Assembly: GCF_002833405.1 (NCBI RefSeq)
Contig: NZ_CP025135.1
Coordinates: 415,501-479,500, forward strand
DNA: 64,000 nucleotides
Source of the DNA: Planococcus sp. MB-3u-03
GTDB lineage: Bacteria; Bacillota; Bacilli; Bacillales_A; Planococcaceae
Direction of reading: 5' to 3'
The position numbers and the translations under genes were made by a program. Under the pieces are notes generated by a model. That model was not told where the DNA came from, did not search any database, and was given only the letters and a program-made list of their open reading frames with translations. Positions 6,996-15,876 of the stretch are shown in pieces (the stretch's first letter is position 1; the number at the start of each line of letters is the position of its first letter).

Positions 6996-8546
6996 TTACT
7001 TATTCTGTTGTTTTCGCGCTTCGCGTTCCAAGCGTCGGAAGCGGCGCAGCTCCGATTTGCGGATCGGCGGTGACTCCCCACGGATGATTTTGGTGAATGA
7101 CCAAAGCATCAGAAGCAAGAGCACCGTAAACGGTAAGGCCGATATGAGTGAAGCGGTCTGCAAGGCGCTAAGTCCGCCAGCGTAAAGAAGAACGGCTGCG
7201 ATGGCTGACATCAAAACGCCCCAGATGACTTTAAACAAAGTCGGCGGGTTCAAGCTGCCGAAGCTTGTCATCGTCGCTAAGATGTACGTAGCGGAGTCAG
7301 CTGATGTCACAAGGAATGTAAAGATCAGCAGAATCGCCAATACGGACATGATGGTCGACAGCGGAAGAACATCAAAAGTTTGGAACAAGGCAGAAGTCAA
7401 ATCCACATTGACCGCTTCCGCGATGCCCGCCTGTTCGTTCAGGTCATACCATAAAGCTGTACCGCCGAAGACGGCGATCCAGACACAGGCGATGGCTGGC
7501 GGAATGACCAGCACGCCGAAGACGAATTCGCGGATGGTACGCCCGCGTGATACCCGTGCAACGAACGCTCCGACAAATGGAGACCAGGCAGTTGCCCAAG
7601 CCCAGTAGAAGATGGTCCATCCAAGCACCCATTCTCCGCCTGTGTACGGTTCCATGCGCAGGCTGTACTGAACAAAATTAGTGATGTAATCGCCGATTGC
7701 GAGCGTAAATGTGTCCATGATGAACACTGTCGGGCCCGCAAAGAAGACGAATACCATCAATACCAGTGCCAAGCCTAAGTTCAAGTTACTTAAATAAGCA
7801 ATTCCTTTATGAAGGCCTGTGGAAGAAGATAGGGTATAGGCGGCGAACATGACGCCGATAATCGCCAATTGGATCGGGAAGGCGTTGTCGATGCCGAAGA
7901 CGGCGTTCAAGCCGCCGTTCATTTGCAAGACCCCAAGGCCAAGCGAAGTGGCGATTCCCATGACAGTTGCAATAACTGCGAGTGAATCAATTGTATGCTT
8001 GACGACCGGCTTCGAGCCCAAGACCGGTTCGAGTGCAGTAGAGACCAAGCCAGGCTTTTTGCGTCTGAACTGCAAGAAGCCGATAACCAAGCCGACGATA
8101 GCGAAGACGGACCATTGGCTGATGCCCCAGTGGAAGAACGAATAGCCCATCGCGATGCGCGCGGCTTCTTCCGTCTGGCCTTCAGTGCCGAACGGTGTCG
8201 TAAAGAAATGGCTCATCGGTTCCGCTACGCCCCAAAAGACAAGCCCTGCACCAAATCCAGCTGAGAACAGCATGCCGATCCACGTGAAGAACGGGAATTC
8301 CGGGCGGTCGGAGTCGGCTCCGAGCCGGATGCTGCCATATTTGCTAATGGCGATGATGATCAGGAAAAGGGTGATGATGAAGACAGCTAGCAAGTAGAAC
8401 CAACCGAAGTTAAGCGTGGTGAAGTTAAATAAGGTGCCGGCGACTTCACCGAAACGAATCGGCATAAATGCCCCAGCAACTACCAACAGCAGGATCACGG
8501 CTGTCGATATGATAAACACAGGGTTTTTCAATAATTTTTTATCCAT
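6996..8546 (-). CDS. BCCT-family glycine betaine/choline-type transporter
   Basis: A betaine/carnitine/choline transporter of 516 residues with 12 predicted membrane segments. It shows the family hallmarks FWGVAEPMSHF (near 105-115) and the TM8 aromatic motif region TIFYWAWATAWSPFVG (about 310-325), plus a basic C-terminal tail (RRFRRLEREARKQ) of the kind involved in osmosensing. It would import a compatible solute with Na+. OpuD and BetT types cannot be separated here. AAAGGAGG lies 8 nt upstream of the ATG. Together with putP and the OpuC-type operon it gives the window three osmolyte uptake systems. Confidence 0.88.
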   Translation of the reverse strand: MDKKLLKNPVFIISTAVILLLVVAGAFMPIRFGEVAGTLFNFTTLNFGWFYLLAVFIITLFLIIIAISKYGSIRLGADSDRPEFPFFTWIGMLFSAGFGAGLVFWGVAEPMSHFFTTPFGTEGQTEEAARIAMGYSFFHWGISQWSVFAIVGLVIGFLQFRRKKPGLVSTALEPVLGSKPVVKHTIDSLAVIATVMGIATSLGLGVLQMNGGLNAVFGIDNAFPIQLAIIGVMFAAYTLSSSTGLHKGIAYLSNLNLGLALVLMVFVFFAGPTVFIMDTFTLAIGDYITNFVQYSLRMEPYTGGEWVLGWTIFYWAWATAWSPFVGAFVARVSRGRTIREFVFGVLVIPPAIACVWIAVFGGTALWYDLNEQAGIAEAVNVDLTSALFQTFDVLPLSTIMSVLAILLIFTFLVTSADSATYILATMTSFGSLNPPTLFKVIWGVLMSAIAAVLLYAGGLSALQTASLISALPFTVLLLLMLWSFTKIIRGESPPIRKSELRRFRRLEREARKQQNK

Positions 8547-8748
8547 GATGACCTCCTTTGAAATATGGTAATTATCTTTTCCTATACACTAGACTATCGA
8601 AAATGAGGCCTAAAAACCACCCGTTTTCCGGAAAAATCAGAATTGACAGCGAAAAAGTGACCATATACATAACAAATCGACAACGCTAGAGGGTATTATA
8701 TTTAATAGAAGAAAGAGATCAATAGGCAAAGAAAAGGAGTGCTTGCAA

Positions 8749-9462
8749 ATGAAATTGGATCACATCGTTCATTTTACCCACACCAGCCCGGAAGCCAGCA
8801 GCCAGTTTTGGAACGCAAAAGGTTTCCACGCAGTTACTGGAGGCAGCCATAAAAACTGGGGAACTCAAAATGCCCTCATGTACGGGCCGGATTATTATAT
8901 CGAGTGGCTCGCGGTAGAAGATAAAACGCGCGCTGAAGCTTCTGACCACCCCCTGGTTCAACAACTGCGCCTCGACGGAAAGGGCTTCGGCACCATTTGT
9001 CTGCGTTCTGATAACCTTGACCAATTGGCGCAACAAATCGAAGGGCGCGGGTTCCAGACTATTGGCCCAATGGACGCCGAACGACTGACTGATACAGGCG
9101 AAACCATCCGCTGGCGCCTGCTGTTTATTGATGAGCCGATTACATCCGCTTTGCCGCTGCCGTTTTTTATTGAGTGGGAAGAACCGGATGAAGCGCGTTT
9201 GGCCGGCTTGAAACAAAAAGGCGCGATTACGGAGCTGAATGAAAGCCTGCATTTGGAGGCGCTTGTGTTCTCGGTAAAAGATCCGGCACAACTGGAAGCA
9301 CAGTGGAGCAGCTTGCTCGGAGGAGACATTGACTTGGAAAATTGCCGTCTTGTGTTTGAGGCGGGCGAGGGAAAAGAGCGGCTGCGTGAAGTGCGTTTCG
9401 AATCGGCTGGACAAAAAATCGTTTTTGAACAAGGAAGCTATCAGGTACCGCGTTTCGGATAG
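8749..9462 (+). CDS. VOC-family protein (Glyoxalase_3-like)
   Basis: A protein of 237 residues beginning KLDHIVHFTHTSPEAS, the typical entry strand of the Glyoxalase_3/YraH-like VOC proteins of Bacillales, with a second, less clear VOC half (LHLEALVFSVKDP, about residue 165). The metal ligand His in DHIVH is present; enzyme activity is not established. The ATG at 8749 is preferred over an in-frame TTG at 8743, which is too close to the AAGGAG at 8733. A long open frame on the opposite strand is a shadow. Confidence 0.75.
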   Translation: MKLDHIVHFTHTSPEASSQFWNAKGFHAVTGGSHKNWGTQNALMYGPDYYIEWLAVEDKTRAEASDHPLVQQLRLDGKGFGTICLRSDNLDQLAQQIEGRGFQTIGPMDAERLTDTGETIRWRLLFIDEPITSALPLPFFIEWEEPDEARLAGLKQKGAITELNESLHLEALVFSVKDPAQLEAQWSSLLGGDIDLENCRLVFEAGEGKERLREVRFESAGQKIVFEQGSYQVPRFG

Positions 9463-9563
9463 GGGCGGGCGTGGTACTGTGATAGGATAAAAGAAAACTT
9501 CAAATTGATGAAGTTATAAGGGACCGGGCAGAAACAGCATTCTGCCGAAGGAGGCAACAAGAG

Positions 9564-10835
9564 ATGGAACAATTGATTGAAAAAGCGATTATCGTGGGCG
9601 TTCAATTGCAAAAAGACACCCATTTTGAATACAGCATGGAAGAATTGCGCAATTTAGCGGAAGCATTAAGCGTTGAAGTGGTGGGCGAACTGCATCAAAA
9701 TCTGGACCGCGTCAATCCCGCCCATTATATCGGAACGGGAAAGGTCGATGAAGTGAAAGCGTTATACGAAGAAGCAGACGCCAATCTCATTATCTTCAAC
9801 GATGAACTGTCGCCATCCCAGATTCGCAACCTTGAAGAAGAGTTGGAATGCAAAGTGATCGATCGGACGATGCTTATCCTGGACATCTTCTCGAGACGCG
9901 CCAGAACGCGCGAAGCGCAAGTGCAAGTGGAATTGGCGCAATTGCAATATATGCTGCCGCGCCTCGTCGGCTTGCGCGCGTCGCTCGGCCGCCAAGGCGG
10001 TGCCAGCAGTGGGGGGCTCGCCAACCGCGGCGCCGGGGAAACCAAGCTCGAGCTTGACCGCCGCAAAATCGAAGACCAGATCACTAAGCTTAGACGGGAA
10101 ATCGATCAAGTAAAAGAACAGCGCACGACACAGCGCAAGCAACGATTGAAAAAAGGCATGCCGGTCGTCTCGCTTGTCGGATATACCAACGCCGGCAAGT
10201 CGACGATCATGAACAGTTTGCTCTCGAAGACAGGGCAGGATGCCGACAAGCAGGTATTCGAGAAAGACATGCTGTTCGCGACTTTGGACACGTCCATCCG
10301 CCAAATCCGGCTTGAAGACAATAAGACCTTTTTATTGTCCGATACTGTCGGGTTTGTCAGCCGCTTGCCTCACCATCTCGTTAAAGCATTCCGCTCGACA
10401 CTCGAAGAAGCACGCAATGCGGACCTACTGCTTCACGTTGTAGATGTCTCGAACGATGAGCATGATTACATGATGGAAGTGACCGACGCGACGCTGCAGG
10501 ATGTGGGCGTGGAGAATGTCCCGACTTTATATGTCTATAATAAATCAGACCTCGCTGGCGTTGTATATCCAAGAAAAAGCGCCGACGCTGTCTGGATATC
10601 AGCCAAAGAAGGCGCGGGACTCGATGAACTGGTCGAAAGCATCCGCGACCGGCTCTTTGCGAACCACGTCATGTGCCGGATGGAAATTCCGTTCGGGCGT
10701 GGAGACGTTGTCGCGTATTTGAACGACCATGCGAGCATCAAAGAAACCGAATACGGCGAAGAAGGCACGTTAATTACCGTGGAATTGAGCCGCGCGGATT
10801 ATGACCGTTACGAACAATTCGTTGTCGGTAAATAA
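9564..10835 (+). CDS. hflX: Ribosome-associated GTPase HflX
   Basis: A protein of 423 residues. The N-terminal HflX domain (HYIGTGKVDEVK near 53-64; RTMLILDIFSRRARTREAQ) is followed by a coiled linker and a G domain with G1 GYTNAGKST, G3 DTVGF and G4 NKSD. HflX splits stalled 70S or 100S ribosomes, particularly after heat or antibiotic stress, and binds GTP and ATP. The conserved glycine-rich segment GGASSGGLANRGAGETK before the G domain is present. AAGGAGG lies 10 nt upstream; a terminator follows, so the gene appears monocistronic. Confidence 0.95.
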   Translation: MEQLIEKAIIVGVQLQKDTHFEYSMEELRNLAEALSVEVVGELHQNLDRVNPAHYIGTGKVDEVKALYEEADANLIIFNDELSPSQIRNLEEELECKVIDRTMLILDIFSRRARTREAQVQVELAQLQYMLPRLVGLRASLGRQGGASSGGLANRGAGETKLELDRRKIEDQITKLRREIDQVKEQRTTQRKQRLKKGMPVVSLVGYTNAGKSTIMNSLLSKTGQDADKQVFEKDMLFATLDTSIRQIRLEDNKTFLLSDTVGFVSRLPHHLVKAFRSTLEEARNADLLLHVVDVSNDEHDYMMEVTDATLQDVGVENVPTLYVYNKSDLAGVVYPRKSADAVWISAKEGAGLDELVESIRDRLFANHVMCRMEIPFGRGDVVAYLNDHASIKETEYGEEGTLITVELSRADYDRYEQFVVGK

Positions 10836-10865
10836 TCAAGCTATATGCAAATGGATAAAAACAGG

Positions 10866-10895
10866 AAAAAGCCGGGGGAATTCTCCGGCTTTTTC
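10866..10895 (+). terminator. Rho-independent terminator after hflX
   Basis: AAAAAGCCGG-GGGAATT-CTCCGGCTTTTT with a T-run. Confidence 0.85.
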
Positions 10896-11014
10896 TTGTG
10901 GAAATTCCATATTCGAAAGGATCGGCAATTAACCGGCTGTAAATTGGGTAAACTGTGAGTAAGGGCAGAATGCTGTATAGTGGACGACAAGTCTTTATAA
11001 GGAGAGTGAACGCC

Positions 11015-11890
11015 ATGAGAAAATGGGTGGCAGTCATAGGAACGGGTGCCGCTGTCATCGGCCTTGGCGCATGCAGCGATGCGCAAGCGCCGACGACTGA
11101 AGAAGAGAGCGAGAATCCTGCACAAGAAGCTCCGGAAGAAACGAAGAGCGCTTCGGAAGTTTACGCAGAAGCGGTGGAGGCTTCACAGCAAGTGGAAAGC
11201 TTGCGCGCCCAGTCGAACACCGAGCAACAGATGAAGATGCAGCCGGATGGCATGGAGATCGACATGACGGTGGATTCTGAGATGGAAATGACCTATGAGC
11301 CCTTGGCATTTCATCAAACAGGTGAGACCAGCATTGTATCGGATGATATCGACAATACCAACCCGATGCTTACGGAAATGTATATGACGGAAGAGGGCTT
11401 ATATATGCACGAGACGTCCGTCGATATGTGGCTGAAGATGCCGGAAGAAATGCACGAAAACATGCAGTCGATTGCCGGACAGCAATCGGCTGACCCTGCG
11501 CGCCAATTGGACGAACTCGGTGATTTCGAAGAGGATTTCGTGCTGGAGGAAACGGATGAAGCCTACATCCTGACGCTCGATGCCTCGGGAGAAGAGTTCC
11601 AGGAACTGACGGATGAACAATTAGAGAAAACGCTGGGCCAAATGGAAATCGAAGCCCCTCTGGCTCCAGAAGACCTGGAAGTGCACGCTGTGAATTACGT
11701 CATCACGCTGGATAAGGAAACCTATTTAGCCGACCGCATGGAAGTTGATATGGAACTCGATGTCGACGTGCGGGGCGAAATGATGGCGATCGAATCACAG
11801 ATGCAAGTAGACTATAGCGATTACAATGCCATCGAGCCGATCGAAATTCCATCGGAAGTACTGGAACAAGCACAGGAAATCGAATTTTAA
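11015..11890 (+). CDS. Secreted lipoprotein, DUF6612/LppX-like fold suspected
   Basis: A protein of 291 residues with a lipoprotein signal (MRKWVAVIGTGAAVIGLGAC; lipobox LGAC, Cys20), then an acidic low-complexity linker (EEESENPAQEAPEET) and a soluble domain rich in Met and acidic residues (EQQMKMQ..., MTVDSEMEMT). The pattern of alternating strands and a final DYSDYN segment resembles Bacillales lipoproteins of the DUF6612 group, which have an LppX/LolA-like curved beta sheet. The ligand is unknown. AAGGAGAG lies 9 nt before the ATG at 11015; the upstream in-frame GTG has no site. A terminator follows. Confidence 0.75.
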   Translation: MRKWVAVIGTGAAVIGLGACSDAQAPTTEEESENPAQEAPEETKSASEVYAEAVEASQQVESLRAQSNTEQQMKMQPDGMEIDMTVDSEMEMTYEPLAFHQTGETSIVSDDIDNTNPMLTEMYMTEEGLYMHETSVDMWLKMPEEMHENMQSIAGQQSADPARQLDELGDFEEDFVLEETDEAYILTLDASGEEFQELTDEQLEKTLGQMEIEAPLAPEDLEVHAVNYVITLDKETYLADRMEVDMELDVDVRGEMMAIESQMQVDYSDYNAIEPIEIPSEVLEQAQEIEF

Positions 11891-11904
11891 TAACCGAAAC
11901 AGCA

Positions 11905-11932
11905 AGCAGAGGGAACTTTCCTCTGCTTTTTT
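11905..11932 (+). terminator. Rho-independent terminator after the lipoprotein gene
   Basis: AGCAGAGG-GAACTTT-CCTCTGCT followed by T6. Confidence 0.85.
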
Positions 11933-11989
11933 GTGCGCTGAAACACGTGCATGGCAGAGAATCCAGAAGCGTCGCCCGATGCCAGTACA

Positions 11990-12903
11990 CACCCTGATTC
12001 CCAACCCAAGAAGCGATTCCCCACTAACCGGGAACGCCTAAAGAAGCAGATCTGGTTAAATACACATCAATCACTGAAATGTCTCAGCCGACCTGCGTCA
12101 AGGGTGAGCCGAAACAATGAGACAAGCGCTCTTCTTGGCTCATTGTGAAAGGCCAACCCAAAGCAGGGAGGCGACTCCACAAGCGACACCAAATCCCTCG
12201 CCACATCCTGATTTCCAACCTAAGAAGCGACTCCCCCACTAGCCGGGAACTGCTTAAAGAAGCAGATCCGGTAAACAAGCTTCAAACAATGAAATCTCCC
12301 AGCCGCCCAGCGCAAAGGGGTGAGCCGAAACAATGAGTCAAGCGTTCTTCTTGGCTCATTGTGAAAGGCCAACCCAAAGCAAGGTGGCGACTCCACAAGC
12401 GACGCCCGGCCACGCTGACAGTTTGCACATCCAAATCCCCAATCCAAGAAGTGATTCCCCAACTAGCCGGAAACTGCTTAAAAAAGCAGATCCAGCTAAA
12501 CATGTTTCACTCAATGAAATCTCCCGGCCGACCTGCGCCAAGGGTGAGCCGAAGCGATGAGTCAAGCGCTCTTCTTGGCTCATTGTGAAAGGCCGATCCA
12601 AAGCAAGGTGGCGACTCCACAAGCGACGCCCGACCAAGCTAACAGTTTGCACATCCAAATTCCCAACCCAAGAAGCGATTCCCCCATTAGCCGGGAACTG
12701 CTTAAAGAAGCAGAACCGGTAAACAAGCTCCAAACAATGAAATGTCTCAGCCGACCTGCGTCAAGGGTGAGCCGAAACAATGAGACAAGCGCTCTTCTTG
12801 GCTCATTGTGAAAGGCCAACCCAAAGCAAGGCGGCGACTCCACAAGCGACGCCAAATCCCTCGCCACATCCTGATTTCCAACCTAAGAAGCGACTCCATA
12901 AGT
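11990..12903. repeat. Tandem array of ~220-bp structured repeats (about four units)
   Basis: The 1.2-kb gap between the lipoprotein gene and yclN has no credible gene. It holds about four imperfect units of 216, 224 and 223 bp. Each unit contains a 33-nt hairpin of the form ACAATGAG-N17-CTCATTGT at 12114-12146, 12330-12362, 12554-12586 (left arm GCGATGAG) and 12777-12809. Three of them also have CTGCTT-AAAG-AAGCAG (12250-12265, 12474-12489 with a changed loop, 12698-12713). Short open frames cross the units on both strands, but the period is not a constant multiple of three. Function is unknown; locus-specific minisatellite behaviour is expected. Confidence 0.85.
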
Positions 12904-12991
12904 GATGCAAAAAGTCGGTCACCAAATTTGAAAAACAAGTGAACATTTCACAGCGCCTGTATTCTTAATGAAAATAGTTCTCAATTATCTC

Positions 12992-13019
12992 TTGACGCTA
13001 TTTTTTATACTGCTATACT
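12992..13019 (+). promoter_or_regulatory. Sigma-A promoter of yclNOP
   Basis: TTGACG-N16-TATACT lies immediately upstream of the Fur box. Confidence 0.7.
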
Positions 13020-13036
13020 AAAAAACAATGAGTCAG

Positions 13037-13055
13037 TGATAATCATTATCATTCT
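13037..13055 (+). promoter_or_regulatory. Fur box controlling yclNOP
   Basis: TGATAAT-C-ATTATCA (13037-13051) is a perfect 7-1-7 inverted repeat of the Bacillus Fur type, about 18 bp after the -10 element. Iron-replete Fur should block transcription. Confidence 0.9.
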
Positions 13056-13091
13056 CGATTGGCAATAGCACTAGATAGGGAGCGGCATTAC

Positions 13092-14042
13092 ATGAAAAAA
13101 CGTATTCTAATACCCATATTGATCCTTCTGTCGTTCATCTCCCTGTTTGTCGGAGTCAGCAGCATCAGCCCGCTGGACCTCCTTGATTTTCAATCGGAAG
13201 AAACACAGATTTTCCTCGTCAGCCGCTTTCCGCGGCTTGTCGCAATTTTACTTGCAGGGGCCGGCATGAGCATGGCGGGACTCATCATGCAGCAATTGAG
13301 CCGCAATAAATTCGTCTCGCCGACAACTGCCGGGACGCTCGATGCGACGCGCCTCGGGATTCTCGTGTCGATGCTGTTGTTTGCGAACGCGTCGATGATC
13401 GAGAAGATGGCGGTAGCATTTTTCTTCGCGCTCGCCGGCACTTTCTTGTTCATGCAAATTCTCAACCGCATCAAGTTCAAGGACGCCATCTTCATTCCGC
13501 TCATCGGCTTGATGTTCGGCAATATCCTGTCGTCGATCACCACATTTTTTGCCTACCGGGCAGACGTTATCCAGAACATGTCGGCTTGGCTGCAGGGCGA
13601 TTTTTCGATGGTCATGAAAGGCAGCTATGAACTTCTTTACATAAGTGTACCGGTCTTCATCATCGCCTATATGTACGCCAACCGCTTTACCGTCGCAGGT
13701 ATGGGTGAGGATTTCTCGAAAAACTTAGGGCTGAAATACCGCAGCGTCGTCAACATCGGCTTGACCCTGGTTGCGCTTATTACGGCGACTGTGGTTTTGA
13801 CCGTCGGCATGATCCCGTTCCTCGGATTGATCATTCCGAATATCGTCTCCATCTTCAAAGGGGACCATCTGCAGAAAACCTTGCCGCATACTGCGATGCT
13901 CGGTGCCATCTTCCTATTGGTCTGTGACATTCTCGGGCGTGTCTTGATTTATCCGTACGAGATCACAATCAGCCTGATGGTGGGCGTCATCGGAAGCTTT
14001 ATCTTCCTGATCATGTTGTTTAGGAGGAAGGCGTATGCGTGA
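13092..14042 (+). CDS. yclN: Petrobactin-type siderophore ABC transporter permease YclN
   Basis: A FecCD-family permease of 316 residues with about nine or ten membrane segments, closely resembling B. subtilis YclN (MSMAGLIMQQLSRNKFVSPTTAGT-type signature at about 58-80; GLIIPNIVSI near the coupling helix). It forms half of the channel that imports a ferric catecholate siderophore. The ATG at 13092 has GGGAG about 9 nt upstream; an upstream TTG would lie next to the Fur box. The next gene overlaps by 8 nt. The usual solute-binding lipoprotein gene (yclQ) is not adjacent. Confidence 0.9.
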   Translation: MKKRILIPILILLSFISLFVGVSSISPLDLLDFQSEETQIFLVSRFPRLVAILLAGAGMSMAGLIMQQLSRNKFVSPTTAGTLDATRLGILVSMLLFANASMIEKMAVAFFFALAGTFLFMQILNRIKFKDAIFIPLIGLMFGNILSSITTFFAYRADVIQNMSAWLQGDFSMVMKGSYELLYISVPVFIIAYMYANRFTVAGMGEDFSKNLGLKYRSVVNIGLTLVALITATVVLTVGMIPFLGLIIPNIVSIFKGDHLQKTLPHTAMLGAIFLLVCDILGRVLIYPYEITISLMVGVIGSFIFLIMLFRRKAYA

Positions 14043-14985
14043 TGTACATAAATTATGGATTTTGATTGTGCTTGCCGCAGCGGCATGCGGTTTGTATTTA
14101 TTCGACAATTTGAATGGCAGCTTCGATTATGCGCTGCCGAGAAGAGGCGTGAAAGTCTTCGCTATGGTGTTGACAGGTGTGGCAATCGCTTATGCGACGG
14201 TGGTATTCCAGACAATCACCCATAACCGCATTTTGACGCCGAGCATCATGGGCTTGGATTCGCTGTACATGCTCCTCCAGACGGTGTTGATTTTCTTCTT
14301 GGGCTCAGGGCATATCACGATCATCAATAAGCAAGTGAATTTCCTATTGTCGATTGCGGTCATGGTCATCTTTGCTTTATTGTTCTATAAATTGCTGTTC
14401 AAGAAAGACAATCAGCCGATTTACTTCTTATTATTGATCGGCATCATTCTGGGCACGTTTTTTGGCAGCGTCTCGACTTTCCTGCAGGTGCTGATCGACC
14501 CGAATGAATTCCAGATCGTCCAGGACCGGATGTTCGCGAGCTTCAATAACGTCAATGCCGATTTAGTGTGGATCTCGCTATTGTTCATTGTCGTCTTGAT
14601 CGGCTTGGCTTGGCGCCATAATGCATCGCTCGACGTGCTGTCTTTGGGGCGTGATACGGCAGTGAATCTCGGTGTCGGATATGATGCGCTCGTCAAGAAA
14701 ATGCTTGTGCTTTCTGCCGTATTGATCGCCATTGCGACGGCGCTGGTCGGGCCGATTACGTTCTTCGGCTTGATCGTCGCCAATTTATCCTATCAATTTT
14801 TTAAATCCTATAAGCATTCGGTCGTCATTGCTGGCGCGAGCATCATCAGTATCGTAGCGCTCGTTGGCGGGCAATGGGTCGTCGAACATGTCTTCACGTT
14901 CAATACGACGCTCAGTGTCATCATCAATTTCATCGGCGGCGTCTATTTCATCTATTTGCTATTAAAGGAGAGTCGATCTAAATGA
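14035..14985 (+). CDS. yclO: Petrobactin-type siderophore ABC transporter permease YclO
   Basis: The second FecCD-family permease, 316 residues, pairing with YclN. Visible features are the first hydrophobic helix, ATVVFQTITHNRILTPSIMGLDSLY (about 45-70), a region equivalent to the YclN substrate pathway, and PITFFGLIVANLSYQFF near the ATPase contact. GGAGG is embedded at the end of yclN (14021-14028). It overlaps the ATPase gene by 4 nt (ATGA). Confidence 0.9.
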   Translation: MRDVHKLWILIVLAAAACGLYLFDNLNGSFDYALPRRGVKVFAMVLTGVAIAYATVVFQTITHNRILTPSIMGLDSLYMLLQTVLIFFLGSGHITIINKQVNFLLSIAVMVIFALLFYKLLFKKDNQPIYFLLLIGIILGTFFGSVSTFLQVLIDPNEFQIVQDRMFASFNNVNADLVWISLLFIVVLIGLAWRHNASLDVLSLGRDTAVNLGVGYDALVKKMLVLSAVLIAIATALVGPITFFGLIVANLSYQFFKSYKHSVVIAGASIISIVALVGGQWVVEHVFTFNTTLSVIINFIGGVYFIYLLLKESRSK

Positions 14986-15743
14986 TCCAAGTCCGTGAAC
15001 TGACGAAGTTATATGGAAAGAAACAAGTCGTGGAAAATGTATCGGTCGATATTCGGAGAGGGCAGATCACCTCGTTTATCGGGCCGAACGGAGCGGGGAA
15101 ATCGACGCTCTTGTCGATGGTCAGCCGGCTGCTGGATGCAGATACCGGGGAAGTGTTGATCGATAAGACCAATACGAAGCAGATGAAGTCCAATGAATTC
15201 TCGAAACGTGTTTCCATTTTGAAGCAATCGAATTTCATGAATGTGCGCTTGACGATCCGCGAATTGGTGTCATTTGGCCGCTTCCCGTATTCGAAAGGCC
15301 GCTTGAACGCAGAAGATGAGCAGATGGTCGACCAGGCGATCGAATACATGGACCTTGGGGATATGGAGGATTCGTATTTAGATGAATTGTCCGGCGGCCA
15401 GCGCCAGCGTGCCTTCATCACCATGGTCATCGCCCAGGACACCGATTATGTCTTGTTGGATGAGCCGCTCAATAATTTGGATATGAAGCATTCCGTGCAG
15501 ATCATGAAGATTTTGCGCCGCTTAGTCGATGAGCTTGGCAAAACGGTCATCATCGTCCTTCACGACATCAATTTCGCTTCGGTTTATTCCGACCGCATCG
15601 TGGCGTTGAAAAACGGCCGTGTCGTCAAAGATGGGCCGACCGAGGAGATCATCCAATCGGATGCATTGAAGGAGATTTACGATATGGACATTCCGATTCA
15701 ACAAATGAATAATTGCCGGATTTGCGTGTATTTCAATTCCTGA
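14982..15743 (+). CDS. yclP: Petrobactin-type siderophore ABC transporter ATPase YclP
   Basis: An iron-siderophore ABC ATPase of 253 residues: Walker A GPNGAGKST, signature LSGGQRQRAF, Walker B VLLDEPLNNLD and switch region VLHDINFA. The short C-terminus ends in NCRICVYFNS. It powers YclNO and is coupled by the ATGA overlap. A terminator directly follows, so the operon ends without a binding-protein gene; YclQ or a surrogate must be encoded elsewhere. Confidence 0.92.
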   Translation: MIQVRELTKLYGKKQVVENVSVDIRRGQITSFIGPNGAGKSTLLSMVSRLLDADTGEVLIDKTNTKQMKSNEFSKRVSILKQSNFMNVRLTIRELVSFGRFPYSKGRLNAEDEQMVDQAIEYMDLGDMEDSYLDELSGGQRQRAFITMVIAQDTDYVLLDEPLNNLDMKHSVQIMKILRRLVDELGKTVIIVLHDINFASVYSDRIVALKNGRVVKDGPTEEIIQSDALKEIYDMDIPIQQMNNCRICVYFNS

Positions 15744-15781
15744 TAGTGGAAGTTATTGAATGCGAAAACAAGGAAATCCGG

Positions 15782-15815
15782 AACCCGTGTGGAAGTGTAC
15801 TCCATACGGGTTTTT
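15782..15815 (+). terminator. Terminator of yclNOP
   Basis: AACCCGTGTGGA / TCCATACGGGTT (one wobble) followed by T6. Confidence 0.8.
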
Positions 15816-15876
15816 TATTGGTTGCGGAAGTTTTTCCAAAATGCCCTATGGATGTGGCAAGGAAGAAGGTGCAAGT

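Noticed and set aside
8719..9432. Long open frame on the minus strand (237 codons)
   Set aside because: It is antisense to a VOC-family gene that has a ribosome site and domain matches; the minus frame has neither.
12356..12733. Open frame of about 125 codons on the minus strand across the tandem repeats
   Set aside because: It crosses repeat units whose length is not a constant multiple of three, has no ribosome site, and its sequence is only the translation of the repeat.
11990..12903. Possible CRISPR array
   Set aside because: The units are ~220 bp and repeated throughout; there are no unique spacers of 30-40 bp and no cas genes.
15760..15876. Extended start for the PAP2 protein
   Set aside because: The extension runs through the yclP terminator and has no good ribosome site.
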